DNA of 64,000 bases from CAYRHN01 sp964424115 (GCA_964424115.1 CAYRHN010000017.1:19347-83346), one strand, 5' to 3'; shown: positions 1 to 8,947, counted from the first letter of the stretch. Numbers and translations: made by a program. Notes: generated by a model from the letters alone, not told the origin.

Positions 1-432
1 GTGTACTTCTCCCCCGATGACGGAGTCAGCGCGCGCCTGAAGCAGCTCCTCAAGGGTGCCACCTCCAGCATTGACTTTCTCGCCTATTCCTTCACCCTCG
101 ACTCGTTGGCGGATGTGATCCTTGCCCGCTCCCGCGCAGGGGTGGCCGTGCGCGGCGTCTTCGACGACACGCAGGTTGAGACCAACGGCAGCGCCAGCGA
201 GTTTTCCACCTTGCAGGATGCCGGGCTGGATGTCCGCCTGGACGCCAACGCCGATGGGTTGATGCACCACAAGATCATCATCATCGACCGCCAGACCGTC
301 ATCTTCGGCTCCTACAATTTCAGCCGCAACGCCGACCAGACCAACGATGAAAATGTGATCGTCCTCCATTCGCCGGCGCTGGCCGAACAGTTCCTGGCCG
401 AGTTCGAGAAGATCTACAACGCCGCCAGGTAA
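1..432 (+). CDS. Phospholipase D-like (HKD) protein, C-terminal part
   Basis: This is the C-terminal half of a PLD-superfamily phosphodiesterase/nuclease. The reading frame is open to the window edge, so the start lies outside; a GTG happens to be the first codon. A complete HKD motif is visible as H-H-K-I-I-I-I-D near residue 90, followed by the usual GS.N.S segment (GSYNFSRNAD) and an acidic DENV stretch. Family members hydrolyse phosphodiester bonds of nucleic acids or lipids through a phospho-histidine and work with two HKD motifs, supplied by one chain or by a dimer. Only one motif is in view, so it is either a short Nuc-type dimeric enzyme or the second half of a two-motif protein. Substrate cannot be told. 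Confidence 0.75.
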   Translation: MYFSPDDGVSARLKQLLKGATSSIDFLAYSFTLDSLADVILARSRAGVAVRGVFDDTQVETNGSASEFSTLQDAGLDVRLDANADGLMHHKIIIIDRQTVIFGSYNFSRNADQTNDENVIVLHSPALAEQFLAEFEKIYNAAR

Positions 433-474
433 AATCTTAACCACACACGCTTCGCGTAAGGGTAATAAAAATTT

Positions 475-530
475 TTATCTGTGTCCATCCGTGTTCATCT
501 GTGGTTCCTCTTTAAAGTCTGGGGTTATAA
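475..530. repeat. Dispersed intergenic repeat, reverse orientation
   Basis: Read on the minus strand this stretch gives the pattern AACACGGATGGACACAGAT, a member of the ACACGGAT repeat family found again near 25,700, 28,960-29,180, 29,735-30,060 and 32,320-32,390. It lies in the promoter region of the glycosidase gene. Confidence 0.55.
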
Positions 531-540
531 TTAATCCATC

Positions 541-2412
541 ATGAGCAGCATCCGCATCCAGGGCCCCGACTTCAAAGATGAATTCGGCCGCACCGTGCTC
601 CTGCGCGGGATCAACCTGGCGGGCAGCAGCAAGGTCCCCTACGCCCCCAACGGCGCCACCCACCTGCGCGAAAGCCTGCTGGACCCGTGGGCCGTCTCCT
701 TCGTTGGGCGGCCCTTCCCGCTCGACGAGGCCGACGAGCATTTCTCCCGCCTCAAGCGCTGGGGGCTGACCTTCCTGCGCTTCCTGGTCACCTGGGAGGC
801 TATCGAGCACGCCGGACCGGGTGAATACGACGAGCATTACCTGGACTACGTGGCCGCCGTGCTTCAAAAAGCGGAGGAATACGGTTTCAAGGTCTACATT
901 GACACGCACCAGGATGTGTGGAGCCGCTACTGCGGCGGCGACGGCGCCCCGCTCTGGACGCTGGAGGCGCTTGGCTTCGACTGGGCCCATTTTCAACAGA
1001 CCGGAGCAGCCATTCTGCACTGCGAATGCGCTGAGGAGTATTCCTCCCTGCTCTGGTTCTCCAATTACGATAAGCTGGCCGCCGCCACCATGTTCACCCT
1101 CTTCTACGCCGGCAACGACTTTGCCCCCCACACCCGCATCGTCGGCCTGCCGGTGCAGGATGTGCTGCAGAACTACTACATCACCGCCTATTGCCGCCTG
1201 GCCGAGCGCCTGAAAGGACTGAAGAACATTGTCGGCTACGGGCCAATGAACGAACCCTCCGGCGGGATGATCGGACGTTCTGTGAGCGGGCGTCCCGGCC
1301 TGTTCCCGCGCGGGTTGTCTCCCAGCTATTACCAGGCCATGCTGCTGGGCTGTGGCTTTTCGCAGAAAGTGCCTCGCTATGCCCTGCGCCTGCCCGGTCT
1401 CCGCGTGCCGGGCTCGGCGGTGCTCAACCCCGAGCATGTGCGCGTCTGGAAGGACGGCTACGACTGCCCCTGGAAGCAGAACGGCATCTGGGAGATCGAC
1501 ACCAGAGGCCAACCGCACCTGCTCCAGCCGGATTATTTCCGCCCCGGCAAGGTGCACTTCCACCGCGACTACTACCGTCCCTTTGCCAACCGCTTTGCCG
1601 CGGCCATCCGCAAGGTGAACCCCGGCGCGGTCATGTTCCTGGAAGGTATCCCGGAAGAGAACCACCTGATCTGGGATACGCGCGACGCCGGTAACGTGGT
1701 GCACGCCGGGCACTGGTACGACGGGGTGACCGCCGCCACCGGGCGCTTCATTGGCTGGTTCAGCGTGGACCAGCGCCTGGGCGGACGGCCGATCTTCGGG
1801 CGGCGGCGCGTGCAGGCCATGCTCAACGACCAGGTCGCCGACCGCCTGCGCGTCTCGGAAGGCACCATGGGCGGCCCACCCACCCTGATCGGCGAATTCG
1901 GCATCCCCTTCGATATCGGCAAACGGCTGGCCTTCAAGACCGGCGATTTCAGCCTGCAAACCGTGGCCCTGGATGCCTCGATGATCACGGTTGAGACCAA
2001 TATGGTCAGCAGTACCTTGTGGAACTATTCGCCCGACAACACCAACCAGTGGGGCGACGGCTGGAACCGCGAGGATTTTTCCATCTTCTCCCGCGATCAG
2101 ATGAAAGGCGACGGCTCGCCGGATGACGGGGGCCGCGCCCTGCGCGGGGTGGTGCGCCCCTACCCGACTGCCACCGCCGGAGAGCTGACCCGCCTGGCTT
2201 TCAACTTCCTCACCCGCCGCTTTGAGTGCACCTTCCGCCACGACCCGGCCGTCACCGCCCCCACCGAGATCTTCGTGCCCCTTGTGCAGTACCCGCACGG
2301 CTGCCGGGTGGAGGTCAGCGACGGCAGCTACGATTACGACCAGTCCGCCCAGGTGCTGCGCTATTACCATACCCTGGAAAAAGAAGAACATAAGATCGTC
2401 ATCAATGGATAA
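541..2412 (+). CDS. GH5 endoglycoceramidase-like glycoside hydrolase
   Basis: A 623-residue glycosidase of the cellulase (GH5) clan, most like endoglycoceramidase/steryl-glucosidase relatives. The N-terminus (FKDEFGRTVLLRGINLAG) is the typical first strand of that group. The acid/base glutamate is E238 in GPMNEPSGG and the nucleophile is E452 in TLIGEFGIPFD. A C-terminal beta-rich domain follows from about residue 540. The family cleaves beta-glycosidic bonds of glycolipids such as glucosylceramides or sterol glucosides. No signal peptide is visible, so it is probably cytoplasmic, as in the intracellular EGCrP enzymes. The next gene, a membrane glycosyltransferase, starts 6 bases downstream, so both are probably co-transcribed and may act on the same glycolipid. 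Exact substrate is inference. Confidence 0.82.
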   Translation: MSSIRIQGPDFKDEFGRTVLLRGINLAGSSKVPYAPNGATHLRESLLDPWAVSFVGRPFPLDEADEHFSRLKRWGLTFLRFLVTWEAIEHAGPGEYDEHYLDYVAAVLQKAEEYGFKVYIDTHQDVWSRYCGGDGAPLWTLEALGFDWAHFQQTGAAILHCECAEEYSSLLWFSNYDKLAAATMFTLFYAGNDFAPHTRIVGLPVQDVLQNYYITAYCRLAERLKGLKNIVGYGPMNEPSGGMIGRSVSGRPGLFPRGLSPSYYQAMLLGCGFSQKVPRYALRLPGLRVPGSAVLNPEHVRVWKDGYDCPWKQNGIWEIDTRGQPHLLQPDYFRPGKVHFHRDYYRPFANRFAAAIRKVNPGAVMFLEGIPEENHLIWDTRDAGNVVHAGHWYDGVTAATGRFIGWFSVDQRLGGRPIFGRRRVQAMLNDQVADRLRVSEGTMGGPPTLIGEFGIPFDIGKRLAFKTGDFSLQTVALDASMITVETNMVSSTLWNYSPDNTNQWGDGWNREDFSIFSRDQMKGDGSPDDGGRALRGVVRPYPTATAGELTRLAFNFLTRRFECTFRHDPAVTAPTEIFVPLVQYPHGCRVEVSDGSYDYDQSAQVLRYYHTLEKEEHKIVING

Positions 2413-2418
2413 CTGCAT

Positions 2419-4023
2419 ATGAGAACCAGCTTCCTGCGAAAACCCGCCTTTGCCCTGGCCGTGGCCCTGCTCTTCTACTGGCTGGTCACCTTCGGTCTGC
2501 TGGTGCGCGGGCTGGCCCAGACTGACGGCAAGTTCATCTACCCCATCGACGACACCTACATCCACATGGCGATCGCCAAACACTTTGTCCAGAACGGCGC
2601 ATGGAGCGTGTCCAGCGGGTTGGATTTCACCTCCACCACCTCCTCACCGCTGTGGACCCTGCTGGTGGCGGGTTCTTATGCCGTCTTCGGAGTCAACGAA
2701 CTCTCACCGCTGCTGCTCAACCTGGTCTTCGGCTCAGCTGCAGTCGTGCTCAGCTACAATCTGCTGCGCAAAAAGGTCCGCCCGCTGACCCTGACCGTCC
2801 TGCTGGTCTTGATCGTGCTTTTTGTGCCGCTGCCCATCCTGACCCTGGGTGGGATGGAACATACCCTGCATAGCTGGCTCAGCTTGTGGCTGCTCTTTGC
2901 CGGGGCGGCCTACCTGCATGATCCCGCCCGGAACACGCGCGGGCAATTGATCCTGCTGATGGCGCTTTCTGCGCTGGTCAGCAGCGCCCGCTACGAGGGG
3001 CTCTTCCTGGTAGCAATCATCAGCCTCTTCCTGCTTTTGCGGCGGCGCGTGCTGCCCGCCTTCCTGATCGGCGGGGCCGGGCTGCTGCCAGTAGTTGGTT
3101 ACGGCCTGCTTTCGCTCTCCCACGGCTGGGATTTCCTGCCCACCTCGTTGATGCTGAAAGGCAATACGCTCTCCTTCTCGCTGGTGGGCATCTTTGAATT
3201 CCTCTCGCGCCTGCCCACCAACCTGCTCAACGCGCCGCATATCCTGCTCTTGCTGGTCGCCTGCCTGATCGTCTGGCTGTGGCTGGAGGAGCGCGGCATT
3301 CCCGCCGGGTGGGAAAAGACCCTCCTGGCGCTCTACCTTTCCGACGCCCTGCTGCACATGCTCTTTGCCAGCACGGGCTGGTTCTACCGCTATGAAAGCT
3401 ACCTGGTGCTGGCCGGGTTGATCGTGCTGGCCTGCGTGCTCAAACCCCTCCTGCCGGCCCACGGCATCGGCAGCGGGCGCAAAGCCCTGCTCGGCCTGGC
3501 GCTGGCGCTGCTGCTGCTCTTCCCGCTCGGCTGGCGCAGCATGAAATCCTTCTTCGACTACCCCTTCGCCTCGCAGAACATTTACCAGCAGCACTACCAG
3601 ATGGCCATGTTCCTGCAAACCTACTACAACGGCCGCAGCGTGGCTGCCAACGACATCGGCGCGATCAACTACTACGCCGACATCCGCTGCCTGGACCTGT
3701 ACGGGTTGGGCACGGTGGAAGTGACCCGCGCCAAGCGCGCCGGCAGCTTTGATTCGCAAATGATGGTCGACCTGGTCGAACAGCACGGCGCGCAAGTGCT
3801 CATCCTCTACGATATCACCTTCGCCGGGCAAATGCCCGCCCAGTGGATCAAGGTCGGCGAGTGGACCATTCCCGACAAGGTGGTGGTGGGCAGCGACACG
3901 CTGGCCTTCTACGCCCCCTCTCCCGCCCAGGTGGAGGAGATCACCGCCCACCTGCGCGATTTTTCCCCCCGCCTGCCGGAACCGATTATTGAAATTGGTT
4001 TAACCACCAACTCAATGCCTTAA
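2419..4023 (+). CDS. GT-C type membrane glycosyltransferase
   Basis: A 534-residue integral membrane protein with about ten hydrophobic segments. The first extracytoplasmic loop carries the acidic pair of GT-C enzymes (IDDTYIHMAIAKHFVQNG), where an Asp acts as catalytic base and metal ligand in PMT/ArnT/GT39 relatives that use lipid-linked sugar donors. A soluble C-terminal part of about 150 residues (MAMFLQTYYNGRSVAANDIG onward) matches the layout of this class. It begins 6 bases after the glycosidase stop, so the two form an operon. Likely role: transferring a sugar to a cell-surface lipid or protein on the outer face of the membrane. Donor and acceptor are unknown. Confidence 0.75.
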   Translation: MRTSFLRKPAFALAVALLFYWLVTFGLLVRGLAQTDGKFIYPIDDTYIHMAIAKHFVQNGAWSVSSGLDFTSTTSSPLWTLLVAGSYAVFGVNELSPLLLNLVFGSAAVVLSYNLLRKKVRPLTLTVLLVLIVLFVPLPILTLGGMEHTLHSWLSLWLLFAGAAYLHDPARNTRGQLILLMALSALVSSARYEGLFLVAIISLFLLLRRRVLPAFLIGGAGLLPVVGYGLLSLSHGWDFLPTSLMLKGNTLSFSLVGIFEFLSRLPTNLLNAPHILLLLVACLIVWLWLEERGIPAGWEKTLLALYLSDALLHMLFASTGWFYRYESYLVLAGLIVLACVLKPLLPAHGIGSGRKALLGLALALLLLFPLGWRSMKSFFDYPFASQNIYQQHYQMAMFLQTYYNGRSVAANDIGAINYYADIRCLDLYGLGTVEVTRAKRAGSFDSQMMVDLVEQHGAQVLILYDITFAGQMPAQWIKVGEWTIPDKVVVGSDTLAFYAPSPAQVEEITAHLRDFSPRLPEPIIEIGLTTNSMP

Positions 4024-4264
4024 ATAACGCCTTCACCGATATGAAGGGGTTGAGATGTCTGCCTGACTGGACCCGTTCCGTATTTTTTTTTGTACTTTTC
4101 GATGGTTCCATAATAAAAACGACTTCCCGGAAATGCTCTTTCGTCCGCCAATAGTCAATTTGTGCTACACTTGATCTATGGTCAGCATTCAAAGCAGCCT
4201 CCAAATCGGCCAGGTGATCCGCAACGCCGTGGCCTTTAATCCTCAAAACTGGGCAGGTGGCGAG

Positions 4265-4828
4265 ATGGTTTCTGATTCACTGGTTCAATCCACGCAAGAG
4301 CTGTTCAACATCCTCGAACAACGCAAGGTCGAATACGTTTTGGTGGGCGGGATCGCCTTGCTGCATTACGTGGAAGGCCGGAATACCCAGGATATCGACC
4401 TGCTGATGGCGTTATCCTCCCTGGAAAAATTACCCGAACTGCAGATTATCAGCCGGGATATGTATTTCATTCGCGCTAAGTACAAAGAATTGCAGATCGA
4501 TATCCTCCTGACAAAAAATCCCCTCTTCAAATGGGTCTTGCGCCGCTGCTCGACTATGCATTCTTTCATGGATCGGGACATCCCCATCGCCAGCGTGGAA
4601 GGGCTGCTGCTGCTCAAGTTGTATGCCCTGCCTTCTCTCTACCGGCAGGGGAATTTCGCCCGGGTAGGGATCTACGAAAACGACATTGCTACCCTGCTGC
4701 AAGCCTACCAGCCGGATCAAGTTGCCTTGCTTGGTAGGCTGTCCAAATACACTGCGGAGAGCGACCTGGATGAGATCAGGCGCATCCTGGAGGATATCCA
4801 GGGCCGCATTGACCGTTTCAAAAGGTAG
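4265..4828 (+). CDS. Nucleotidyltransferase-fold protein (AbiEii/DUF6036-like)
   Basis: The protein carries the start of a minimal nucleotidyltransferase fold: VGGIALLHYVEGRNTQDIDLLM. The GG helix turn followed by R.T.DiDl is the pattern of AbiEii-type and related NTases, with the two Asp as metal ligands. A third acidic residue is likely in KELQIDILL. I prefer the ATG at 4265, preceded by a purine-rich GGTGGCGAG; an ATG at 4178 would add 29 residues with no recognisable domain. It stands alone with no visible antitoxin partner, so a toxin-antitoxin role is not supported. It could equally be a housekeeping NTase of unknown substrate. It ends 10 bases before a strong hairpin. Confidence 0.6.
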   Translation: MVSDSLVQSTQELFNILEQRKVEYVLVGGIALLHYVEGRNTQDIDLLMALSSLEKLPELQIISRDMYFIRAKYKELQIDILLTKNPLFKWVLRRCSTMHSFMDRDIPIASVEGLLLLKLYALPSLYRQGNFARVGIYENDIATLLQAYQPDQVALLGRLSKYTAESDLDEIRRILEDIQGRIDRFKR

Positions 4829-4837
4829 TTAATAAAG

Positions 4838-4863
4838 AACTGGCGGCTGCGCCGCCAGTTTTT
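4838..4863 (+). terminator. Intrinsic terminator
   Basis: A perfect 10-bp stem (AACTGGCGGC, loop TGC, GCCGCCAGTT) runs into TTTTT. It sits between the convergent NTase gene and the end of the ccm operon. The T-run is good on the + strand and weak on the - strand, where it may still slow transcription. Confidence 0.85.
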
Positions 4864-4868
4864 ATCTG

Positions 4869-5051
4869 CTACTCTTCTTTTTCTAGAAGTATTCGCTCCC
4901 CGTTCAGCTTGCGGAAGCGCAGCGCCAGCGAGAGCAAATAGCCCAGCAAGATGACGGCGATAACGATATAGCCAAAGAGCATATCCGGGCCGGTATCCGG
5001 GGTGGTCTCCGCCCCGCGCGCCAGTAGAGAAATCACCGTGTACAGGTTCAT
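4869..5051 (-). CDS. ccmD: CcmD-like small membrane protein
   Basis: A 60-residue protein with one membrane helix (about residues 25-46) followed by a charged cytoplasmic tail (RFRKLNGERILLEKEE). Size, topology and position as the last gene of the ccm cluster fit CcmD, which helps release holo-CcmE from the CcmABC complex. CcmD proteins are poorly conserved, so the name rests mainly on context. Its ATG overlaps the ccmC stop codon by four bases (ATGA), indicating translational coupling. Confidence 0.65.
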   Translation of the reverse strand: MNLYTVISLLARGAETTPDTGPDMLFGYIVIAVILLGYLLSLALRFRKLNGERILLEKEE

Positions 5052-5764
5052 CGCGTCTCCTCCTCCTGCGCCAGCTTCAGGCGCATCTCTTCAACCGACT
5101 GGCTCAACTGCCCCAGGCGGATGCGGTGCCACAGCAGCGCAGCGAACAGGACGGTGAAAGCCGCCAGGCTGATCATCAACGTGCCTGTCATCTCGGGTGT
5201 CATGCCCATCGTGGTCGAATTGAGCGGGTCCACCCCGCCGATCAGCACCGGGTGAATCGAGCGGAAGAAGCGGATGGAGAAGAAGGTCATCGGCACGCTG
5301 ACCATGGCGATGATCGCATAGACCGCGCTGAAGCGTGAGCGCCGTTCCGGCTCATCGATCCCCGCCCGCAGCATCAACAGCGCCGCATAGGCCAGTTCCA
5401 TCACCGCCGCGGTGGTCAGGCGCGGGTCCCACGTCCACCAGGTGGCCCAGGTGCGGTGGGCCCAGATCATCCCGGTCAGGATGCAGATCAGCACGAAGAC
5501 CATGCCCACTTCCACCGAGGCCAACCCGACCACATCCCACTTGCGGTTGCGTTTGACCAGGTACAGGATCCCTGCCACCCCGGCCACGATGAAGCCCAAC
5601 ATGCCCACCCAGGCGGTCGCCAGGTGGAAATAAAAGATCTTCTGCACCAGCCCCATCTCGCGCTCGATGGGCGTGAAGGCGAACACGCGCACCGCCGCCC
5701 CCACCACCGCCAGCGCGGCCAGAATGGACAATACCGTCAGTCCTTTGGATTTTGATAAAGCCAC
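5048..5764 (-). CDS. ccmC: Heme exporter/chaperone protein CcmC
   Basis: CcmC is a six-helix membrane protein that presents heme to CcmE on the outer face. The tryptophan-rich heme-handling WWD motif is seen as TWATWWTWDPRLTT. I place the start at a GTG (5764) with a full AGGAGG six bases upstream; an in-frame ATG 24 bases earlier lies in the intergenic gap and lacks such a site. That gives 238 residues, normal for the family. The stop is overlapped by ccmD. It belongs to the ccm operon running from ccmE (12,646) to ccmD (4,869). Confidence 0.92.
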   Translation of the reverse strand: MALSKSKGLTVLSILAALAVVGAAVRVFAFTPIEREMGLVQKIFYFHLATAWVGMLGFIVAGVAGILYLVKRNRKWDVVGLASVEVGMVFVLICILTGMIWAHRTWATWWTWDPRLTTAAVMELAYAALLMLRAGIDEPERRSRFSAVYAIIAMVSVPMTFFSIRFFRSIHPVLIGGVDPLNSTTMGMTPEMTGTLMISLAAFTVLFAALLWHRIRLGQLSQSVEEMRLKLAQEEETR

Positions 5765-5774
5765 CGGATACCTC

Positions 5775-6467
5775 CTACTCTTCCACAATAAAATCGAACG
5801 TCATCAGCGCCAGCGCGCTGAAAATGACATCATAAACCAGGATGAAGCTCAGCCAGCCGGACAGCTCGCCCAGCGCCACGCCGTCCAGCAGCGAACCGGT
5901 GCATTTCACTGCTGCCACCAGCAGCGGCAGGATGACCGGGAAGAGCAGGATCGGCAGCAGGATATCCCGCGTGCGCGCCTGCACCGCCATGCTGGAGAGC
6001 AGCGTGCCGACCACCGCGTAGCCGGTCACGCCCAGCAGCACCACCAGCAGCACATCCAGGCGCAGCAGGTTGGTGTTATACAGCAGACTGTAGATCGGCA
6101 GCACGATCAGCGCCAGCACGAACATGAAGATCAGGTTCGCCAACGCCTTGCCAAAGAAGATCACCGTGCGGTCCACCGGCGCCAGCAGCAGCCCGTCCAG
6201 GCAGCCGCGGTCTTTCTCCGAGGCCAGGGAGCGGTTCAGGCCCAACGTTCCGGCAAAGACCAGCGTCACCCACAGCACTCCGCTGGTCACGCTGGCGCGC
6301 AGCCTGGCGTCCAGTTCCAGAGCGAAGTTGAAGATGAACAGCACCATCAGCGAGAAGATCAGCATGGCCGAGAGCATTTCCCGGCTGCGCCATTCGGCGG
6401 CCAGGTCTTTCCACACCACCGCCTTCAAGGCCGAAAGGAAGGGCACCTGCCCGTCAGGCTTTGCCAT
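5775..6467 (-). CDS. ccmB: Heme exporter protein CcmB
   Basis: CcmB is the membrane permease of the CcmABC(D) complex that loads heme onto CcmE. The 230-residue protein has the expected six hydrophobic segments and the conserved family stretch SLASEKDRGCLDGLLLAP after the second helix. It overlaps the end of ccmA by 14 bases, so the pair is translationally coupled, and ccmC begins about 10 bases after its stop. Nothing unusual is seen. Confidence 0.9.
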   Translation of the reverse strand: MAKPDGQVPFLSALKAVVWKDLAAEWRSREMLSAMLIFSLMVLFIFNFALELDARLRASVTSGVLWVTLVFAGTLGLNRSLASEKDRGCLDGLLLAPVDRTVIFFGKALANLIFMFVLALIVLPIYSLLYNTNLLRLDVLLVVLLGVTGYAVVGTLLSSMAVQARTRDILLPILLFPVILPLLVAAVKCTGSLLDGVALGELSGWLSFILVYDVIFSALALMTFDFIVEE

Positions 6468-7209
6468 TCACGCCCCCCTTCTCCAGCGCCTGGCGGTAGA
6501 AAGCCAGCAGACCATCCTGCGGCAGGGAAGCCGCCTGGGCCGTGTCGCGGATCTGCCCGCGGGTGAGAATATCAAAGCGCGAGGCCAGGTCAGCTGCCCG
6601 CGCCAGGTCGTGCGAGGTCATCACCAACGTGCGCCCGCGCACCGCCACCTGCCGCAGCACCTTATCCAGCATCTCGCAGGCATCCTGGTCCAGGCCGGTG
6701 TGCGGCTCATCCAGCAGCAGCAGTTCGGGGTCGTGCAGCACTGCCCGGCCGATCGCCAGGCGCTGCTGCATCCCGCGCGAGAAGGTGCGCACCAGGTCGC
6801 GCCGCCGGGAGGATAACCCCACCATCTCCAGCACCCGGCTGACCTGCGCCTCCAACCCTTCCACGGCGTACATCCGCCCGTAGAAGCGCAAATTTTCCTC
6901 GGCGGTCAGGTCGCCGTACAAGAGCGGCATGTGCGACACCACCCCCAACCGGCGGCGCACCGCCGCGGCCTGGTGCGGCAGCTTATACCCGCCCACCATC
7001 ACCTCTCCCAGCGAGGGACGCGAAAGTGACGAAAGGATGCGCAAGAAGGTGGTCTTTCCGGCCCCGTTGGGACCCAGCAAGGCCACAAATTCGCCCGGCT
7101 GCACCTCGAAGTTCAGGTCGCGCAGCACCACCTTGGGGCCAAAGCGTTTGAACAGCTTGCGCACGCGGATCACCGGCGCGCTGGCTGTGCTGGCGTCATT
7201 CTCCGGCAT
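6454..7209 (-). CDS. ccmA: Heme exporter ATP-binding protein CcmA
   Basis: An ABC-type ATPase of 251 residues. The Walker A is LLGPNGAGKTTFLRI, the signature is reduced to FSRGMQQRLAIGRAVLHDP and the Walker B is LLLLDEPHTGLD; the H-loop is TSHDLARA. CcmA hydrolyses ATP to drive release of holo-CcmE from CcmC. The gene overlaps both neighbours by 14 bases and has GAAGGA upstream of its ATG. At 251 residues it is longer than proteobacterial CcmA (about 205), because of an N-terminal lead and a C-terminal tail (RQALEKGGVNGKA). Confidence 0.9.
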   Translation of the reverse strand: MPENDASTASAPVIRVRKLFKRFGPKVVLRDLNFEVQPGEFVALLGPNGAGKTTFLRILSSLSRPSLGEVMVGGYKLPHQAAAVRRRLGVVSHMPLLYGDLTAEENLRFYGRMYAVEGLEAQVSRVLEMVGLSSRRRDLVRTFSRGMQQRLAIGRAVLHDPELLLLDEPHTGLDQDACEMLDKVLRQVAVRGRTLVMTSHDLARAADLASRFDILTRGQIRDTAQAASLPQDGLLAFYRQALEKGGVNGKA

Positions 7210-8410
7210 CTTCGTCCTTCAACAGGCGCACGCACTCCTTCAATTCAGCGCGCCGCCGCTCATAAACGGCATCTTCGATCTCCCCGGAGTTATGCAGATC
7301 GTCCAGGGCTAAGATCGAATCCAGCAGGTCGTCCATCTCCTGCGCCGGCTGGGCATCCACCGCCAGGCTTGCGCCGTTCCCGGCCTCAGCCAGGTCGCGC
7401 TTGCGGCGAATGAGGAACCAGGCCGCCAGCGCCGCCAGGGCCAGTCCCAGCCCGATCACCCCGATCCATATCGGATTGAATTGGGAAGAAGACGCGAATG
7501 TAAAGCGCAGTACATTCTCCGCAGCCAGTTCGCTGGAGGTGTAGACGTGCATCTTGGTGCCGTCGGACATGGTGCGGTCGCCGCTGTCGGACAGGGCCGT
7601 GCCGGAGACGCTCAGGGCCGGGTCGGTCACCATAATGATTGCCTGGCGCACCGGCATATGCACCGGCAGGGCAAATTCATCCCCGTTCTTATAAGCCAGT
7701 TTCATCGTATAAAACATCTGGTAATTGCTGCCGGGCTGGACGCTGGCGGTATCCCCAAAACCGTCGTCTGTCCCCACCAGCGTGGTCGTATCGTTCATGT
7801 CCGAGAACTGCAAGTTGGTAGCCCCGGCCGGAATGGCAAAGCGCAGCACCGGCTTTCCGGCTTCTGCGGCGCCCACCACCCGATCCATAGGATTATTGAT
7901 CACATACCAGAGCGAGACCTGCAGCACGCCCTCGCTGACCGGCTCCAGGATCACATGCAGGCGGGTGGCTTCCAGCTTGGATGTGTCGGTGGAGGCTTCT
8001 GCCAGGGTGAAGGTTAACTCAACCACATCTCCATTCCGGATGGGATTGCTTTCGGTCCCCAGCATGCCCTGGTCGGAGATGAAATCCACGCCCTCATAGA
8101 CAATGTAAGCGGCAAAGACGCGCCCCTCGGAAAGCGGCACGCCCTCAAAGCGGAAGGAGCCGTCGACCTGCACCGGAGCGCGCCCGTTCCACAGCAGGAC
8201 AAAGTCGCTATTATAGGCTTCCAGCACCACTTCCAACCCGTCCGGCAGGGGCTGCTCCGCAGACATGCTCACTCGCCCGGCAAAATCCGCCGCGCCGGTG
8301 ACCTGCGGGGTGGGCGCAGGGGTTTGGGCCCGGGCCGGGCTGGAGCCAAGCGCCAGTCCCCCGGAAACAACCAGCAAAATGATGATGAAGAACACAGCAA
8401 AACGGCGCAC
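7196..8410 (-). CDS. Exported single-pass protein of the ccm operon, function unknown
   Basis: A 404-residue protein with a cleavable signal peptide (about 1-28, ending SPARAQ), a large extracytoplasmic beta-rich domain, one membrane helix near residues 315-337 (IGVIGLGLALAALAAWFLI) and a cytoplasmic tail. The first part (FAGRVSMSAEQPLPDGLEVVLEAYNSD) resembles carboxypeptidase-regulatory-like folds. The tail (MDDLLDSILALDDLHNSGEIEDAVYERRRAELKE) resembles the short helical SHOCT-like modules found at protein ends. Translation starts at GTG with AAGGAG five bases upstream, and the stop overlaps ccmA. It is embedded among ccm genes, so a role in apocytochrome or heme delivery is likely, but that is inference from context only. 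Confidence 0.7.
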   Translation of the reverse strand: MRRFAVFFIIILLVVSGGLALGSSPARAQTPAPTPQVTGAADFAGRVSMSAEQPLPDGLEVVLEAYNSDFVLLWNGRAPVQVDGSFRFEGVPLSEGRVFAAYIVYEGVDFISDQGMLGTESNPIRNGDVVELTFTLAEASTDTSKLEATRLHVILEPVSEGVLQVSLWYVINNPMDRVVGAAEAGKPVLRFAIPAGATNLQFSDMNDTTTLVGTDDGFGDTASVQPGSNYQMFYTMKLAYKNGDEFALPVHMPVRQAIIMVTDPALSVSGTALSDSGDRTMSDGTKMHVYTSSELAAENVLRFTFASSSQFNPIWIGVIGLGLALAALAAWFLIRRKRDLAEAGNGASLAVDAQPAQEMDDLLDSILALDDLHNSGEIEDAVYERRRAELKECVRLLKDEDAGE

Positions 8411-8433
8411 AGGAGCTCCTTAGTAAGTTTGCA

Positions 8434-8934
8434 TCAGAGGGCCGCGCCGCACTTGGGGCAGAAACGGTCTTCTTTTGCCACTGGCCGGCCGCACTTGGGG
8501 CAGAAGCCGGAGGATTTGTCCGCGCCGGGGCGGCCTGCACGTTCACGCAGTTCGCGGCGGCGGGCAGCGATCAACTGCTCGATCTCATCGCCGGCCGCAG
8601 ATGGCCGGGCCGGGGCAGGTTTTGCGGGCTGGGCGGCCGCCAGTGCATCCAGCTTGCGCAGCACATCCGCGCCTGCCAGCACCAGCCGCGCGCGTTGGGC
8701 CGGGTATTCTTCCGGGCTGGCCTTGCCCATCGCCTGGTCGAAATCCAGATCGGCTAAGGCATTCAAGATGCGGTCTTTGTCGGCCAATAACGCCGAAACC
8801 TGGTGGTCGGTGCGTTCCGCCTGACGGGCCAGCAGCGGTTGGGTCTCAAAACGCCGGTCAAAAAATGGGCGGCTGATGAATACGCCCACCAGGAGCGCCA
8901 CCGCCAGGATCAATAATATTGCGCCTAGGTCCAT
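8434..8934 (-). CDS. CcmI-like membrane protein with C-terminal zinc ribbon
   Basis: The 166-residue protein starts at the ATG at 8934, 13 bases after the ccmG stop, with GGGAG upstream. It has one N-terminal membrane helix (LGAILLILAVALLVGVFIS), a helical region with KDRILNALADLDFDQAMGKAS as in the N-terminus of CcmI/CycH, and a C-terminal zinc ribbon with two CPKCG knuckles. CcmI chaperones apocytochromes to the CcmFH ligation complex. Here the usual TPR part is replaced by a short linker and the zinc ribbon, so the equivalence is partial. Its place between ccmG and the accessory gene supports a maturation role. Confidence 0.65.
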   Translation of the reverse strand: MDLGAILLILAVALLVGVFISRPFFDRRFETQPLLARQAERTDHQVSALLADKDRILNALADLDFDQAMGKASPEEYPAQRARLVLAGADVLRKLDALAAAQPAKPAPARPSAAGDEIEQLIAARRRELRERAGRPGADKSSGFCPKCGRPVAKEDRFCPKCGAAL

Positions 8935-8947
8935 AAGCTCCCTTCCC

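Noticed and set aside
475..2583. 702-residue minus-strand frame over the GH5 gene
   Set aside because: It is a by-product of GC-rich coding on the + strand: Gly/His/Val-rich, no domain, while the + frame has the NEP and GEFG catalytic motifs.
4178..4264. Longer N-terminus of the nucleotidyltransferase-fold gene
   Set aside because: No ribosome site before the upstream ATG, and the added residues carry no domain; kept only as an alternative.
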